64,000 nucleotides of DNA from Mesorhizobium shangrilense. GTDB taxonomy: Bacteria; Pseudomonadota; Alphaproteobacteria; Rhizobiales; Rhizobiaceae. A program made the position numbers and the translations under genes. The first letter of the stretch is position 1, and every line of letters starts with the position of its first letter. Of this stretch, positions 35,154-44,596 are shown one piece after another. A model generated the notes under the pieces. It was not told the origin of the DNA. It did no database searches and saw only the letters and a list, made by a program, of their open reading frames with translations. The DNA lies in the NCBI RefSeq assembly GCF_040537815.1, contig NZ_JBEWSZ010000004.1, positions 124,001-188,000 on the forward strand, given 5' to 3'.

Positions 35154-36791
35154 TCATTGCAATTGCAGCGTCGCCGTTCCCTTCGGCGCCAGCTCGTCAT
35201 GGCTCGACAGGATGACGACGCGTTGCCGCAACCTGTGCAGCAGCGCATCGAGAATGCGCTTGCCCTGCTCGGCATCGAGATGTTCCGCCGGTTCGTCCAG
35301 AAGCACGACGGGCCGATCCGATAGCCATGCACGGGCGAGGTTCAGCCTTTGCGCCTCGCCGAGCGACAGCACATCCTGCGTGATCCAGCCGTCCAGGCCG
35401 CCTGCCGCTCCGACCCTTTCCTCGAGCTCCACGGTGTTCAACGCGCCCCACAACTCCTCGTCGCTTGCATTTGGCGCGAACAGGTTTTCGCGCACCGTGT
35501 CGGCGAGAACCGTCGCGTCGTGCGGACAGAAGCAACTCATATCGCGGCGGGCATCCAAACCGAGCCCGACGCTGTCGCCTCGGACGCATCCGTCACCAGC
35601 CTCGATCCAGCCGGCGATCTGCTTAAGCAGGGAGGTCTTGCCGCAGCCGCTGGCGCCATGCAGGACCGTTGGCCTGCCGGCCTTGAATGCTGCGCTGATC
35701 GGCCTCCCGATCAGCCGGCCATCGGGGGCGTAGCGGGGCAATCGGTCCAGTGTCAGCGAGGAGATCCGCTCCCGGACATGCCCTTGCGACACGCCGTCGG
35801 CATTGGTCGGCCATTTGGCCAGGGCCGCGCGCGCGGCCTTCTCCCGTGCGAAGGCGACAACGATCCTTGATGCGCCGAGCACGGATTCGCCAATGGCGAG
35901 CCAGGCAAAGGCCAGCAGGGCGGGTGGCAGCAACGCCTCGCCACGCAGACCCGATAGCCAGGCGGACACCACGACGCTCAGCATGGCTGATGGCGCCAGC
36001 CAGTTGGCCAGCATGTCGAACAAGGCCTGCCTGTGCCGAAGCACCAACGCACGCGCCTGGGCACTGGCATAACCGTCGAACGGCTGATTGAGCATACGGT
36101 CCCAGAGGTGTTCGCCTTGCAACGGCACCGCGGCCTGTATCGCGGCGCCAAGCAGGCGCGAGGCCTGCTGCCTGCTTTCGCGAATGCGCGCCAGATCGGC
36201 CTCGACGCGGCTCGCCAGGAACCGCGCTCCGGCCAGGTTTGCGGCAATGAGCAGCAGGATGGGGACGATCGCCAGCGGCGTCATCCACAGGGTCGCCGCG
36301 ACAAGCAGCGCAATGGCCACGCCAAGCGTCGCCGATGGCAGGCCAACGCGCAGACGCGCATAATCCACGTCCTCGACGTCGTCGAGATAGTCGGCAAGGC
36401 GGTCCTGGTTGCCAAGCTGCCAGCCGGCCTTGCGCACGGAGGGCGCCGCCGCCATGGCGGCGAACAACGACGAGCGACGCCGGACCTGGTCGGCAAGTGC
36501 TGCCCGGTGGCCGACGACGCGCTCGCCATATTTTGCCGCCGTCCGTGTCAGTGCGAACAGGCGTATGAATGCCGCGGGAACATGGAAGTTGAACGTGAGC
36601 GCGGCGGGTGTCAGGCCCGCCAGCGCGACCGCGCCGAGAAACCACATGGACACACCGGTCAGCAGCACCGAGCCCGCCAGGGCGGCAAACGCCAGAACAA
36701 GGGCGAGGCGCCATGGCGCGTTGTTTCGGATCGGCTTTTCCGATGGCCCGAGCCGGGTTCCGGCGGCGATCGACGCTGGGGTGCCGTTCAT
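35154..36791 (-). CDS. cydC: CydC, thiol exporter/bd-oxidase assembly ABC protein
   Basis: Half of the CydDC heterodimeric ABC exporter, which moves cysteine/glutathione to the periplasm and is needed for bd oxidase assembly. The 545-residue protein has an N-terminal membrane domain (to about residue 320) and a C-terminal ATPase with Walker A GASGCGKTS near residue 375, LSLGEAQRLNLARAWL near 480 and VLLDEPAEHLD near 503. It overlaps cydD by four bases (ATGA) and is transcribed after it. The cydABX genes lie divergently beyond cydD. Confidence 0.9.
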   Translation of the reverse strand: MNGTPASIAAGTRLGPSEKPIRNNAPWRLALVLAFAALAGSVLLTGVSMWFLGAVALAGLTPAALTFNFHVPAAFIRLFALTRTAAKYGERVVGHRAALADQVRRRSSLFAAMAAAPSVRKAGWQLGNQDRLADYLDDVEDVDYARLRVGLPSATLGVAIALLVAATLWMTPLAIVPILLLIAANLAGARFLASRVEADLARIRESRQQASRLLGAAIQAAVPLQGEHLWDRMLNQPFDGYASAQARALVLRHRQALFDMLANWLAPSAMLSVVVSAWLSGLRGEALLPPALLAFAWLAIGESVLGASRIVVAFAREKAARAALAKWPTNADGVSQGHVRERISSLTLDRLPRYAPDGRLIGRPISAAFKAGRPTVLHGASGCGKTSLLKQIAGWIEAGDGCVRGDSVGLGLDARRDMSCFCPHDATVLADTVRENLFAPNASDEELWGALNTVELEERVGAAGGLDGWITQDVLSLGEAQRLNLARAWLSDRPVVLLDEPAEHLDAEQGKRILDALLHRLRQRVVILSSHDELAPKGTATLQLQ

Positions 36792-38452
36792 GCGACTTTC
36801 TCCCGTACTTGGCGATTGCCCGCGCCAAGGTCGATCGTTGTGCGAGCCAGCATGGCCAGGCTCCTGTCATGCGTGGCCACAAGCACGAGCCGGCCACGCG
36901 CGGCATCGGCAAGCGCGCGGCGCACCATCGCGGCGTTGGCCGGATCAAGCTTGGCGGTCGGCTCATCGGCGAAAATGGCGCGGCCCGAGATCAGCGCGCG
37001 CGCCAGTCCGATGCGCACCCGTTGCCCGCCAGAAAGGTTCTCACCGCCAGCCTTGATCAGCGCGTCCAGCCCACCCGGCAGGAGCAAATCGTCGAGAAGG
37101 CCGACACTGCCCGCCGCCAGCAGCAGCCGGGTGCGGCAGCAAGGGTCGTTGCCCCAGGCGATGGCGGCGCCAAGCGTGCCTTCCGGCACATAGATGTCGG
37201 TGGAACACCATGCGATGTCCGGCCGGCCGTTGAGACCCACCTGGTCGCAAGGCGCGGCCCCGATCCCGGCAAGGTGGCGCAAGACGGTCGACTTGCCCGA
37301 TCCGCTTGGTCCGGTGATGGCCACCAGTCCCGCCTGGGGCAGGAGCGGAGCAGCACCGGCTAGGCCGCGGGCCACGATGGCGGCCTCGAAGGCTGGGGCT
37401 CGGGGACTCGCGGTCAGGACGAGAGTGTCGAGCGCGGCTGCGGCGGCGAGCCCTTCGGCCTTGGCGTGATACTGCTCGGCGTAGCGGCGGAACGGGGCGA
37501 AATACTCCGGTGCGATCATCAGGATGAACAGGCTCTGCCAGAGCTGGAGATCGGCAAAGCCGGGGATGCTGATGAGCTTCAGATGCCCAAGGCCGAGAAA
37601 CACGGCGAGGATCGCGATCGACAGCGACGAGAAGAAATCGATGATGCCGGCGTTGAGGAAGGCGATCCTGAGAACGTTCATCGTGCCCGACGCATAGGTG
37701 TCCAGCCGCATCGCGAGCTTGCGACTTTCCCCGGCAAGCGCATGGTTTCCAAGGATGGTCGGCAACGTGCGGATGCGATCGGCGAACTGGGCGGCGAGGC
37801 GGCCAAAGGCCTTCTCCTGTGCCTCGGCGCCGCTGCGGATGGCCCCGCCGATCAGGACGAAGAAGACGATCATCACAGGGGTCAGCACGACGAGCGCCAG
37901 CGCCGCTTGCCAGGAGACGGCGACGATCGCGATCGCGGCAAGCAGAGGCCCCAGCCCCAGCATGATCGAGGCGAGGCGATGCCCGACCGCGAGACCCGCC
38001 ACGTCCTGCGGATAACGTTGCAGCCCGGCGATCAAAGCCCCCAGCGGCATCGCCTGGATATCGCGAGGGGCAGCCGCCGCGAGGGTGTGACGCAGTTCTT
38101 CCAGCAGTCCGTCGGCTACCGCCAGTTCCGTATCGGCGACCGCGCGGTCAGCCATGAGGCCAACGACGCTGGCGAGGACAAGGCTGGCAAGCGCGGCGCC
38201 GAGCAGCGGCCAGTTGGCATCGCCGAATATCATGCGACCGACGAACATCGCCGCCAGTCCGGTGAAGGCAAGCCGCGAGACCACTCGCATCGCCTGCAGC
38301 GCGAGGGCGCGACGCGTCCCGCGCGCGGCAAGGGCGCGCGCGATATTGAGTGCGCTGCTGGGGGCAGGCGCTCCAGCAATTGAAGTCCCGACATCCTTCG
38401 GCTTTGCAGCCGGGAGATGTTTGGCGCGGCGGTTGAAGGCGGTCTTGAACAT
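36788..38452 (-). CDS. cydD: CydD, thiol exporter/bd-oxidase assembly ABC protein
   Basis: First gene of cydDC, 554 residues. An N-terminal exporter membrane domain (hydrophobic stretches from about residue 60 to 300) is followed by an ATPase domain with Walker A GPSGSGKST near residue 385, signature LSGGQRVRIGLARAL near 478 and Walker B IFADEPTAKLD near 500. Forms a heterodimer with CydC. It diverges from cydA across 103 bp that hold an FNR/FixK box. Confidence 0.9.
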   Translation of the reverse strand: MFKTAFNRRAKHLPAAKPKDVGTSIAGAPAPSSALNIARALAARGTRRALALQAMRVVSRLAFTGLAAMFVGRMIFGDANWPLLGAALASLVLASVVGLMADRAVADTELAVADGLLEELRHTLAAAAPRDIQAMPLGALIAGLQRYPQDVAGLAVGHRLASIMLGLGPLLAAIAIVAVSWQAALALVVLTPVMIVFFVLIGGAIRSGAEAQEKAFGRLAAQFADRIRTLPTILGNHALAGESRKLAMRLDTYASGTMNVLRIAFLNAGIIDFFSSLSIAILAVFLGLGHLKLISIPGFADLQLWQSLFILMIAPEYFAPFRRYAEQYHAKAEGLAAAAALDTLVLTASPRAPAFEAAIVARGLAGAAPLLPQAGLVAITGPSGSGKSTVLRHLAGIGAAPCDQVGLNGRPDIAWCSTDIYVPEGTLGAAIAWGNDPCCRTRLLLAAGSVGLLDDLLLPGGLDALIKAGGENLSGGQRVRIGLARALISGRAIFADEPTAKLDPANAAMVRRALADAARGRLVLVATHDRSLAMLARTTIDLGAGNRQVREKVA

Positions 38453-38486
38453 AGGCGTTCAATCTCACGCCACGGCCATCCACGAT

Positions 38487-38500
38487 TTGACGCACATCAA
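38487..38500. promoter_or_regulatory. FNR/FixK-type box between cydD and cydA
   Basis: TTGACGCACATCAA, matching the TTGAT-N4-ATCAA consensus at nine of ten specified positions. Its centre is about 62 bp before the cydA start and about 41 bp before the cydD start, so it could activate both operons under low oxygen. A fixK gene is present in the same window at 54921. Confidence 0.8.
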
Positions 38501-38555
38501 AAGCAGCGGGCGCCGAACACGCTAACGAGGTGCGACGTTTCAACGGAGCCTTTCC

Positions 38556-40124
38556 ATGACCAGCCCCTTGCTAGTGGAATTGTCGCGGCTGCAATTCGCG
38601 CTGACGGCCATGTATCACTTCCTGTTCGTTCCGCTCACGCTCGGCCTGTCGATCATGCTGGCGATGATGGAGACGGTCTATGTCATGACCGGCCGCACCA
38701 TCTGGCGCGACATGGTGAAATTCTGGGGCGTGCTGTTCGGCATCAACTTCGCGCTGGGCGTCGCCACCGGCATCACCATGGAATTCCAGTTCGGCATGAA
38801 TTGGGCTTATTATTCGCACTATGTCGGCGACGTGTTCGGCGCGCCCCTGGCGATCGAAGGCCTGATGGCCTTCTTCCTGGAGGCGACCTTCGTCGGACTG
38901 TTCTTCTTCGGCTGGGAGAAGCTGTCGGCCCGCGCGCATCTCGCCGTCACCTGGCTTGTCGCGCTGGGCACCAATTTCTCGGCGCTGTGGATCCTGATCG
39001 CCAATGGCTGGATGCAGAATCCCGTCGGCGCGGCCTTCAATCCCGATACGATGCGCATGGAGGTGAAGGATTTCATGGCCGTCATCTTCAACCCGGTGGC
39101 GCAGGCGAAGTTCGTCCACACCGTTTCGGCCGGCTATGTCTGCGGCGCCGTCTTCGTGCTCGGCGTTTCGGCCTTCTACATGCTGCGTGGGCGGCACGTC
39201 GATCTCGCCAAGCGCTCCTTCGTCATCGCCTCCGCCTTCGGCATGGCCGCGTCGCTGTCGGTCATCGTGCTCGGTGACGAGAGCGGCTACGCCATCACCG
39301 ACAACCAGAAGATGAAGCTCGCTGCGATGGAGGCGATGTGGGAGACAGAGCCGGCTCCCGCCTCTTTCACCCTGTTCGGCATTCCCTCCATGAGCGATCG
39401 CACGACCCATTTCGCCGTGCATGTTCCCTGGGTGATGGGCATTATCGGCACCCGCTCGATCGACAGGGAAATCCCTGGCATCTTCGAACTCGTTGAAAAG
39501 GCCGAGGGGCGCATCCGCGATGGACTGACCGCCTACGACGCGCTGGAAAAGCTCAAGGTCAATCGCGGCGACCAGGCTGCGCGCGCCAGCTTCGACGCGA
39601 CGAGCAAGGATCTCGGCTACGCGCTGCTGCTCAAGCGCTACATCGAGGATCCGCGCCTTGCCAATGAAGACCAGATCAAGCAGGCGGCGTGGTCGACCGT
39701 GCCGGAAGTGCCGGCGATCTTCTTCACCTTCCGCATCATGGTGTTGTGCGCCTTCGTGCTGCTTGCCGTCTTCGCGATCTCGCTGTGGCACACGATGCGC
39801 GAGACGCCGGCGCCGCGCTGGCTGTTCCGCATGGCGCTGCTGGCGATGCCGTTGCCGTGGATTGCCGCCGAGGTCGGCTGGTTCGTCGCCGAGTTCGGCC
39901 GACAGCCATGGATCATCGAGGGCACCCTGCCCACCTTCCTGGCGACGTCCGAGCTTGGCATCTACAACCTCGTGATCACCATCCTCGGCTTTACCCTCGT
40001 CTATGGGGTGCTCGCCGTGATCGAGGTGCGGCTGATGCTGCAGGCCATAGCGAAAGGCCCGGTGCTCAGCACGGATCGTCTGGCGCCTGAAGGCACGCAA
40101 GCCCAGTTCGCGGCCGCCCACTAA
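38556..40124 (+). CDS. cydA: Cytochrome bd oxidase subunit I
   Basis: Quinol-oxidising, haem-carrying subunit of cytochrome bd, 522 residues with about nine membrane segments. A haem-ligand His lies in LTAMYHFLFVP near residue 20, the conserved Glu pair in EGLMAFFLEATFVG near residues 101-109, and the GRQPW motif at EFGRQPWIIEG near 448. The quinol-binding Q loop is of the short type. It would reduce oxygen to water at high affinity. Preceded by an FNR/FixK box and followed by cydB and cydX. Confidence 0.95.
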   Translation: MTSPLLVELSRLQFALTAMYHFLFVPLTLGLSIMLAMMETVYVMTGRTIWRDMVKFWGVLFGINFALGVATGITMEFQFGMNWAYYSHYVGDVFGAPLAIEGLMAFFLEATFVGLFFFGWEKLSARAHLAVTWLVALGTNFSALWILIANGWMQNPVGAAFNPDTMRMEVKDFMAVIFNPVAQAKFVHTVSAGYVCGAVFVLGVSAFYMLRGRHVDLAKRSFVIASAFGMAASLSVIVLGDESGYAITDNQKMKLAAMEAMWETEPAPASFTLFGIPSMSDRTTHFAVHVPWVMGIIGTRSIDREIPGIFELVEKAEGRIRDGLTAYDALEKLKVNRGDQAARASFDATSKDLGYALLLKRYIEDPRLANEDQIKQAAWSTVPEVPAIFFTFRIMVLCAFVLLAVFAISLWHTMRETPAPRWLFRMALLAMPLPWIAAEVGWFVAEFGRQPWIIEGTLPTFLATSELGIYNLVITILGFTLVYGVLAVIEVRLMLQAIAKGPVLSTDRLAPEGTQAQFAAAH

Positions 40125-40148
40125 CCGGACCCTTAGGGAACAACGACG

Positions 40149-41303
40149 ATGATCGACTTTCTCTTCAGCTACGAAACACTGCGGATCATATGGTGGGGGT
40201 TGCTTGGCGTGCTGCTCATGGCCTTCGCCGTGACGGACGGCTTCGACATGGGCGTCGGAGCACTGCTGCCCTTCGTCGCGAAAACCGACATCGAACGGCG
40301 TGTCGTCATCAACACCATCGGGCCGGTCTGGGAAGGCAACCAGGTCTGGTTCGTCCTGGGCGGCGGCGCGATCTTCGCAGCCTGGCCGGCGCTCTACGCA
40401 GTGAGCTTCTCCGGCTTCTACCTCGCCATGTTCCTGGTGCTGTTGGCGATGATCCTGCGGCCGGTCGCCTTCAAATACCGCTCCAAGCGGGAAGACCCGC
40501 GCTGGCGCGCGAACTGGGACTGGGCACTGTTCATCGGCGGCGCCGTGCCGGCGCTCATCTTCGGCGTGGCGGTGGGCAATGTGCTGAGAGGCGTGCCGTT
40601 CCATTTCTCGACCGACCTGCGGCCGTTCTACGAGGGCAGCCTGTTCGGCCTGCTCAATCCAGTGGCCCTCTATTGCGGCCTGGTCTCGCTTTCGATGCTT
40701 GTCATGCACGGCGCGGCCTGGCTGGCGTTCAAGGCGGAAGGGCCGGTGGCCGAACGCGCCAGGACTATCGGCAGCAAGGTCGCCGTGGCCGCCGCCATCC
40801 TGTTCGCCGGTGGCGGCGTGCTTGTCTGGCTCGGACTGCTCGGCGGCTACCAAGTGACGAGCGCCATCGTCTGGGATGGCCCCTCCAATCCGCTGGGCAA
40901 GACGGTGATCGCCGATTCCGCCGCATGGCTGCGCAACTTCCACGCCACGCCGGCCCTTTGCCTGGTGCCGGCGCTCGGCATCGTGGCGCCGCTGATTGCC
41001 GCCGCCGGCTTCCGCGCGCGCCGCCAGGGCCTGACCTTCCTCGCCTCGGAGCTTGGCGTGCTCTGCATCGTCGCGACGGTCGGCCTGGCGATGTTCCCTA
41101 TCCTCCTGCCGTCGAGCAGCAATCCGGGGCATTCGCTTACCGTATTCGACGCCTCCTCCAGCCGGGTGACGCTGCGCAACATGCTGATCGCGACGGTCAT
41201 CTTCCTGCCGCTCATCCTTGCCTACACGAGCTGGGTCTACAGCGTCCTGTGGGGCAAGGTCAGCGAGGCCTCCGTGCGCGGGTCCGGGTCGTCGGCCTAC
41301 TGA
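40149..41303 (+). CDS. cydB: Cytochrome bd oxidase subunit II
   Basis: Structural partner of CydA, 384 residues with about eight to nine hydrophobic segments. The N-terminal WWGLLGVLLMAFAVTDGFDMGVGALLPF and GPVWEGNQVWFVLGGGAIFAAWP stretches are diagnostic. It lies 24 bp after cydA and 23 bp before cydX. Confidence 0.95.
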   Translation: MIDFLFSYETLRIIWWGLLGVLLMAFAVTDGFDMGVGALLPFVAKTDIERRVVINTIGPVWEGNQVWFVLGGGAIFAAWPALYAVSFSGFYLAMFLVLLAMILRPVAFKYRSKREDPRWRANWDWALFIGGAVPALIFGVAVGNVLRGVPFHFSTDLRPFYEGSLFGLLNPVALYCGLVSLSMLVMHGAAWLAFKAEGPVAERARTIGSKVAVAAAILFAGGGVLVWLGLLGGYQVTSAIVWDGPSNPLGKTVIADSAAWLRNFHATPALCLVPALGIVAPLIAAAGFRARRQGLTFLASELGVLCIVATVGLAMFPILLPSSSNPGHSLTVFDASSSRVTLRNMLIATVIFLPLILAYTSWVYSVLWGKVSEASVRGSGSSAY

Positions 41304-41326
41304 AACAGACATTGGAGATTACGACG

Positions 41327-41458
41327 ATGTGGTACTTCGCCTGGATCCTAGGCCTCGGACTGGCCACCACGGTTGGCATCCTGAATGCCCTCTGGTACGA
41401 ACTGCGCGCGATCCGCGCACAGCCCGCCGGAAAAACGGAGCCTCTCGACACGCCCTGA
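41327..41458 (+). CDS. cydX: CydX, small bd-oxidase subunit
   Basis: Single-span membrane peptide of 43 residues starting MWYFAWILGLGLA and continuing to NALWYELR, the standard CydX/YbgT pattern. It stabilises the CydAB haems. GGAG lies ten bases before the ATG. It ends the cydABX operon. Confidence 0.92.
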   Translation: MWYFAWILGLGLATTVGILNALWYELRAIRAQPAGKTEPLDTP

Positions 41459-41509
41459 CATGAAGCCGGGCTCCGGCACCTGTTGTCCGGAGCTTCGCCG
41501 AGAACCGCC

Positions 41510-41998
41510 TCAGTCGCCGGACGGCTGCTGGAGCGGAACTCCTGCGGGTCCCGCCGCGAGCCTATCGAGAAACGCGGCCTGGCCCGGGATGATCCTGGCG
41601 CGGGCATCCGTCAGACTGAACCATTGTGCACGGTCGATCTCGGGGAAGTTTTGAATGATGCCGCCACGCGGCGGCCATTCGAGTTCGAACGTGTTGCTGA
41701 CCAGCGTCGCGGCATCGAAATTAGCCCGCGCGGCATAGGCGGTGACGATCTTGCCGCCGCGCTGCGTGACCTCGCCAAGCGGCTCGAGTGCGACGTCGAG
41801 GCTCCAGCCGGTTTCCTCGCCGAACTCCCGCAGGGCGGCGGCCTCGGCATTCTCGCTTTCGTCATACTCGCCCTTGAAGATGGACCAGGCGCCGAGGTCC
41901 CGCGCCCGCCAGAAGGGCCCGCCGGGGTGACCGAGTAGCACTTCGATCACGGCGTCGTTTCGGCGATAGGGAAGTATTCCGGCACTGCGTCGAGGCAT
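41510..41998 (-). CDS. Nudix hydrolase
   Basis: Hydrolase of nucleoside diphosphate-linked compounds, 162 residues. The Nudix box is complete at about residues 42-64 (GEYDESE, seven residues, REFGEETGW). The ATG at 41998 is preceded by GGAGAA; an upstream start at 42022 is less likely. The sequence style resembles the NTP pyrophosphohydrolases often annotated with an ADP-ribose or diadenosine substrate, but the substrate is not readable. It converges with cydX. Confidence 0.9.
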   Translation of the reverse strand: MPRRSAGILPYRRNDAVIEVLLGHPGGPFWRARDLGAWSIFKGEYDESENAEAAALREFGEETGWSLDVALEPLGEVTQRGGKIVTAYAARANFDAATLVSNTFELEWPPRGGIIQNFPEIDRAQWFSLTDARARIIPGQAAFLDRLAAGPAGVPLQQPSGD

Positions 41999-42385
41999 CT
42001 TTTCTCCAGCGCAAGACCGCACCTACTGCAGGGATGGTCCACCCTCTACACCAGATCCGTCATCGCCGAACATCCAAGATTTCGCCTCTCGCAGGCAAGA
42101 ACGCGCGAACGGAATCAACGATCGTCTAACGCCTGATCAACGCTTGTGAACACGCGGCCGGACCAAAGGCACGTGAGGCGACCCCATTCCCACCGGCGAT
42201 TCTTGGTGAATAGGGACGTCTGGGGGAAGACATGGCTGTTCAATCGGATACGCGGCAATCTGGTCCGCTGCGGCAATGTGCTTGCGCCGGGCTTGTCGAG
42301 GGCCATCCCACCGACGTTGGCGCGGGACAGGGCACATGGCGGCGGCGCGCTTGCGCGCCCTGGCGCGGAGACGCCAGGGGTGCTG

Positions 42386-43492
42386 ATGTTTGAAGCCGAC
42401 ACCAGGACAAGCGCGGCGCATGGTGTTGCGTGGCCTTTCCCCCCGGGAGCGGAATGCTTCGCCGCCTGGAAGGAAGCACTCTCCCGATTGGTCGACTGTG
42501 CAATACCGGCCGACGCGGACCCGGCCTTGTTCGACTTTCATGGCCGCACGTGGCAACTCCCCCAGGCCTTCGTGCAGGTCAATGGCGGATCGGCCATGTC
42601 GATGTCTCGACCGCAACGCGTCATCGATGACCGGCCGATCTCCCATATGTCGCTCTATCTGCTTACAAATGGCAGCGTCGTGACCGACTATGACGGACAT
42701 AAGCGGACCCATGGTCCCGGCGATGTCGTCGCCGTCGACTATTCCCTGCCCTATGAATCCCAAACGCCCGGATATGAGGGGATAACGCTTACATTCGATA
42801 GAGCCGGCACGCCTCCCGGCCTGCAAGGCGATGTCCATGGCATGACACTGACCGCGGACAGCAGCGCGGGCAAGCTCCTGGGGACCCAGATCCGATCACT
42901 CGTGGATCATATCGATGGGCTCAGCGTCGACCAGGCTCAGGCCGCCGTCGACGGCATTTTGCGGTTTGCCGCAAGCTCCCTTCCCGCCGCCATACCGAGA
43001 AAGATACGCAATGGCGCCCCGGTCCTCAATCGCGCCCACCGGCTGGCCAGAGGGAGAATGTCCGACCCCGACTTCGGCCCCGATGATCTGGCATTCGCGC
43101 TGGGGGTGTCGCGATCAAAACTCTTTCGTTCGTTCGAGGCCCAGGGTGGCGTGCAACGCTGGTTGCTGGGAGAACGACTGACGGCCAGCCTGGAGGCGAT
43201 TGTAAAATCGGCGGGCAAATTGAAAATATCGGCCATCGCCCACCAGCACGGATTTCGCAGCGAGGCACATTTCAGCCGTGCTTTCCGGAACCGGTATGGG
43301 ATGAGCCCAAGCTCGGCCCGGGCAGTGACCATGCGCTCGCAAGGTACCGCGATGTATCTGAACTGGGCAGAAAAGAATGAGGGATCGACAGTGGAAGCCT
43401 GGCTCGCATCCGCTCAGGCCACGGATCAGGAAGAGGCAGGACGGCGACGTCAATCCACCCGGGCGTCCGTGCACGCTGGCGCTGGCGTCTAG
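42386..43492 (+). CDS. AraC-family transcriptional regulator
   Basis: Regulator of 368 residues from the chosen start. An AraC-binding-like N-terminal domain (SRPQRVIDDRPISHMSLYLLTNGS near residue 75, FTATs-like style) precedes a C-terminal double helix-turn-helix: GPDDLAFALGVSRSKLFRSFEAQGG near residue 235 and ISAIAHQHGFRSEAHFSRAFRNRYGMSP near 280. The frame stays open upstream to an ATG at 42146, which would add 80 arginine-rich residues not expected in the family. The 387-bp gap from the Nudix gene to this start holds no other clear feature. Its target may be the outer-membrane barrel gene downstream. Confidence 0.85.
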   Translation: MFEADTRTSAAHGVAWPFPPGAECFAAWKEALSRLVDCAIPADADPALFDFHGRTWQLPQAFVQVNGGSAMSMSRPQRVIDDRPISHMSLYLLTNGSVVTDYDGHKRTHGPGDVVAVDYSLPYESQTPGYEGITLTFDRAGTPPGLQGDVHGMTLTADSSAGKLLGTQIRSLVDHIDGLSVDQAQAAVDGILRFAASSLPAAIPRKIRNGAPVLNRAHRLARGRMSDPDFGPDDLAFALGVSRSKLFRSFEAQGGVQRWLLGERLTASLEAIVKSAGKLKISAIAHQHGFRSEAHFSRAFRNRYGMSPSSARAVTMRSQGTAMYLNWAEKNEGSTVEAWLASAQATDQEEAGRRRQSTRASVHAGAGV

Positions 43493-43508
43493 ACTGGCAC
43501 GAGATGCC

Positions 43509-43555
43509 GCACCTTGCCTGCACGTCCCGTCTTCATGACTGAACGTCCCAATGTG
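43509..43555 (+). repeat. 47-bp tandem-motif element, copy a (before the outer-membrane barrel gene)
   Basis: Contains CTGCACGTCCCGTC and CTGAACGTCCCAAT, two direct repeats 21 bp apart, about two helical turns. Nearly the same 47 bp occur at 59219-59265 and 59733-59779 on the minus strand. This copy ends 114 bp before the start of the barrel gene at 43670. Confidence 0.65.
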
Positions 43556-43669
43556 ACGTCAAGCCAGCGACAGCAAAAACCTGACCGTGCGAGAGCAGCC
43601 ATGGCTGCTCATCGGATTGATGTTGCAGCGCTATCTGGAATGGCGCCAGTCGGGCGAGGGGTACTTCAC

Positions 43670-44347
43670 ATGCGTATTTTTGCAATCTCGGTAGGTCTCG
43701 TCCTGGCGGCATCGTCCGCGCCCGCCCACGCGGCCTCTCCAGGCATGCCGATGGAAGAAAAACCCGTCGATTTCAACTGGACAGGCGGATATGTCGGCGC
43801 CCAGGCAGGATATACCGGGGGAGATGGCAGCTTCACCGGGGATGGCGACCATGCTACCCCGAAGCCGGATGGTCTCATCGGCGGCCTGTATGTCGGCGCG
43901 AACTACCAATTCGACAACAGGATCGTCCTGGGTGTTGATGCCGACATCGCCTGGAGTGGGGCTGACGATCGTGTCCTCGTATACAACGCGGCGGGGGAAC
44001 CTTGGCCTGCCGACTTCCCTGTAGTCCAAAGGATAAACCGGACTGGTGCGGTCCGGGCGCGCCTTGGATACGCAATGGACCGGTGGCTGCCCTATATTGC
44101 CGGTGGCGTTGCGTTTGCTGACGTCAATCAGAGGCTCGTCGGAGCCGATGACGATTTCAACACGACCTATACCGGCTGGACGCTCGGCGTCGGCACCGAG
44201 TACGCCTTTACCGACAACTTTATCCTCCGGGCCGAGTACCGCTATGCTGACTTTGGAACCAGGACATTCGAGGTACAGGACTCGCCGCCATTGCATATCG
44301 GACTCAAGACCAGCGACATTCGTGTAGGCGCCGCTTACAGGTTCTGA
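43670..44347 (+). CDS. Outer-membrane beta-barrel protein (Omp25/Omp31-like)
   Basis: Exported protein of 225 residues. The signal peptide covers residues 1-22 (AISVGLVLAASSAPAHA). FNWTGGYVGAQAGYTGG opens the barrel, as in Omp25/Omp31 and RopB-like proteins of Rhizobiales, and the last residues AAYRF end in Phe as expected for barrel assembly. GAGGGG precedes the ATG. An upstream ATG would give a longer ORF without a good signal peptide. It has a 47-bp motif upstream. Confidence 0.88.
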   Translation: MRIFAISVGLVLAASSAPAHAASPGMPMEEKPVDFNWTGGYVGAQAGYTGGDGSFTGDGDHATPKPDGLIGGLYVGANYQFDNRIVLGVDADIAWSGADDRVLVYNAAGEPWPADFPVVQRINRTGAVRARLGYAMDRWLPYIAGGVAFADVNQRLVGADDDFNTTYTGWTLGVGTEYAFTDNFILRAEYRYADFGTRTFEVQDSPPLHIGLKTSDIRVGAAYRF

Positions 44348-44596
44348 CCCGTCGGCCTCTACCGTCCACGGTCAGTAGCCGATTGCGGCCGGCGCCCGCG
44401 AACGGAACAACAGAAATATTTCCCCCACAGATTTCCCGTTCGGCAAAACTTGGCGGGAACAGGTGCTTGCATGCCTTCGGTCCAGCCGTCGCCTTGGATC
44501 GGCGCTGGACCATCGTTAATTCTGTTTCCTGCGCGTTCCTGCCGTGCGAGATGTCTTTTTTAGAGAGATCATCGTGGTGAGAATGTCGCGAGCGGA

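Noticed and set aside
38571..41312. 913-codon open frame on the minus strand across cydA and cydB
   Set aside because: It mirrors cydAB, is made of low-complexity His/Arg/Asp/Glu/Gln-rich sequence typical of antisense frames in high-GC DNA, and the plus strand encodes clear bd-oxidase subunits.
42146..42385. N-terminal extension of the AraC-type regulator
   Set aside because: The extra 80 residues are arginine- and proline-rich and unlike the family; the ATG at 42386 has AGGGG upstream and fits usual length.
43491..43508. TGGCAC-containing stretch considered as a sigma-54 promoter for the outer-membrane barrel gene
   Set aside because: The GC doublet is not at the required distance from the GG doublet.
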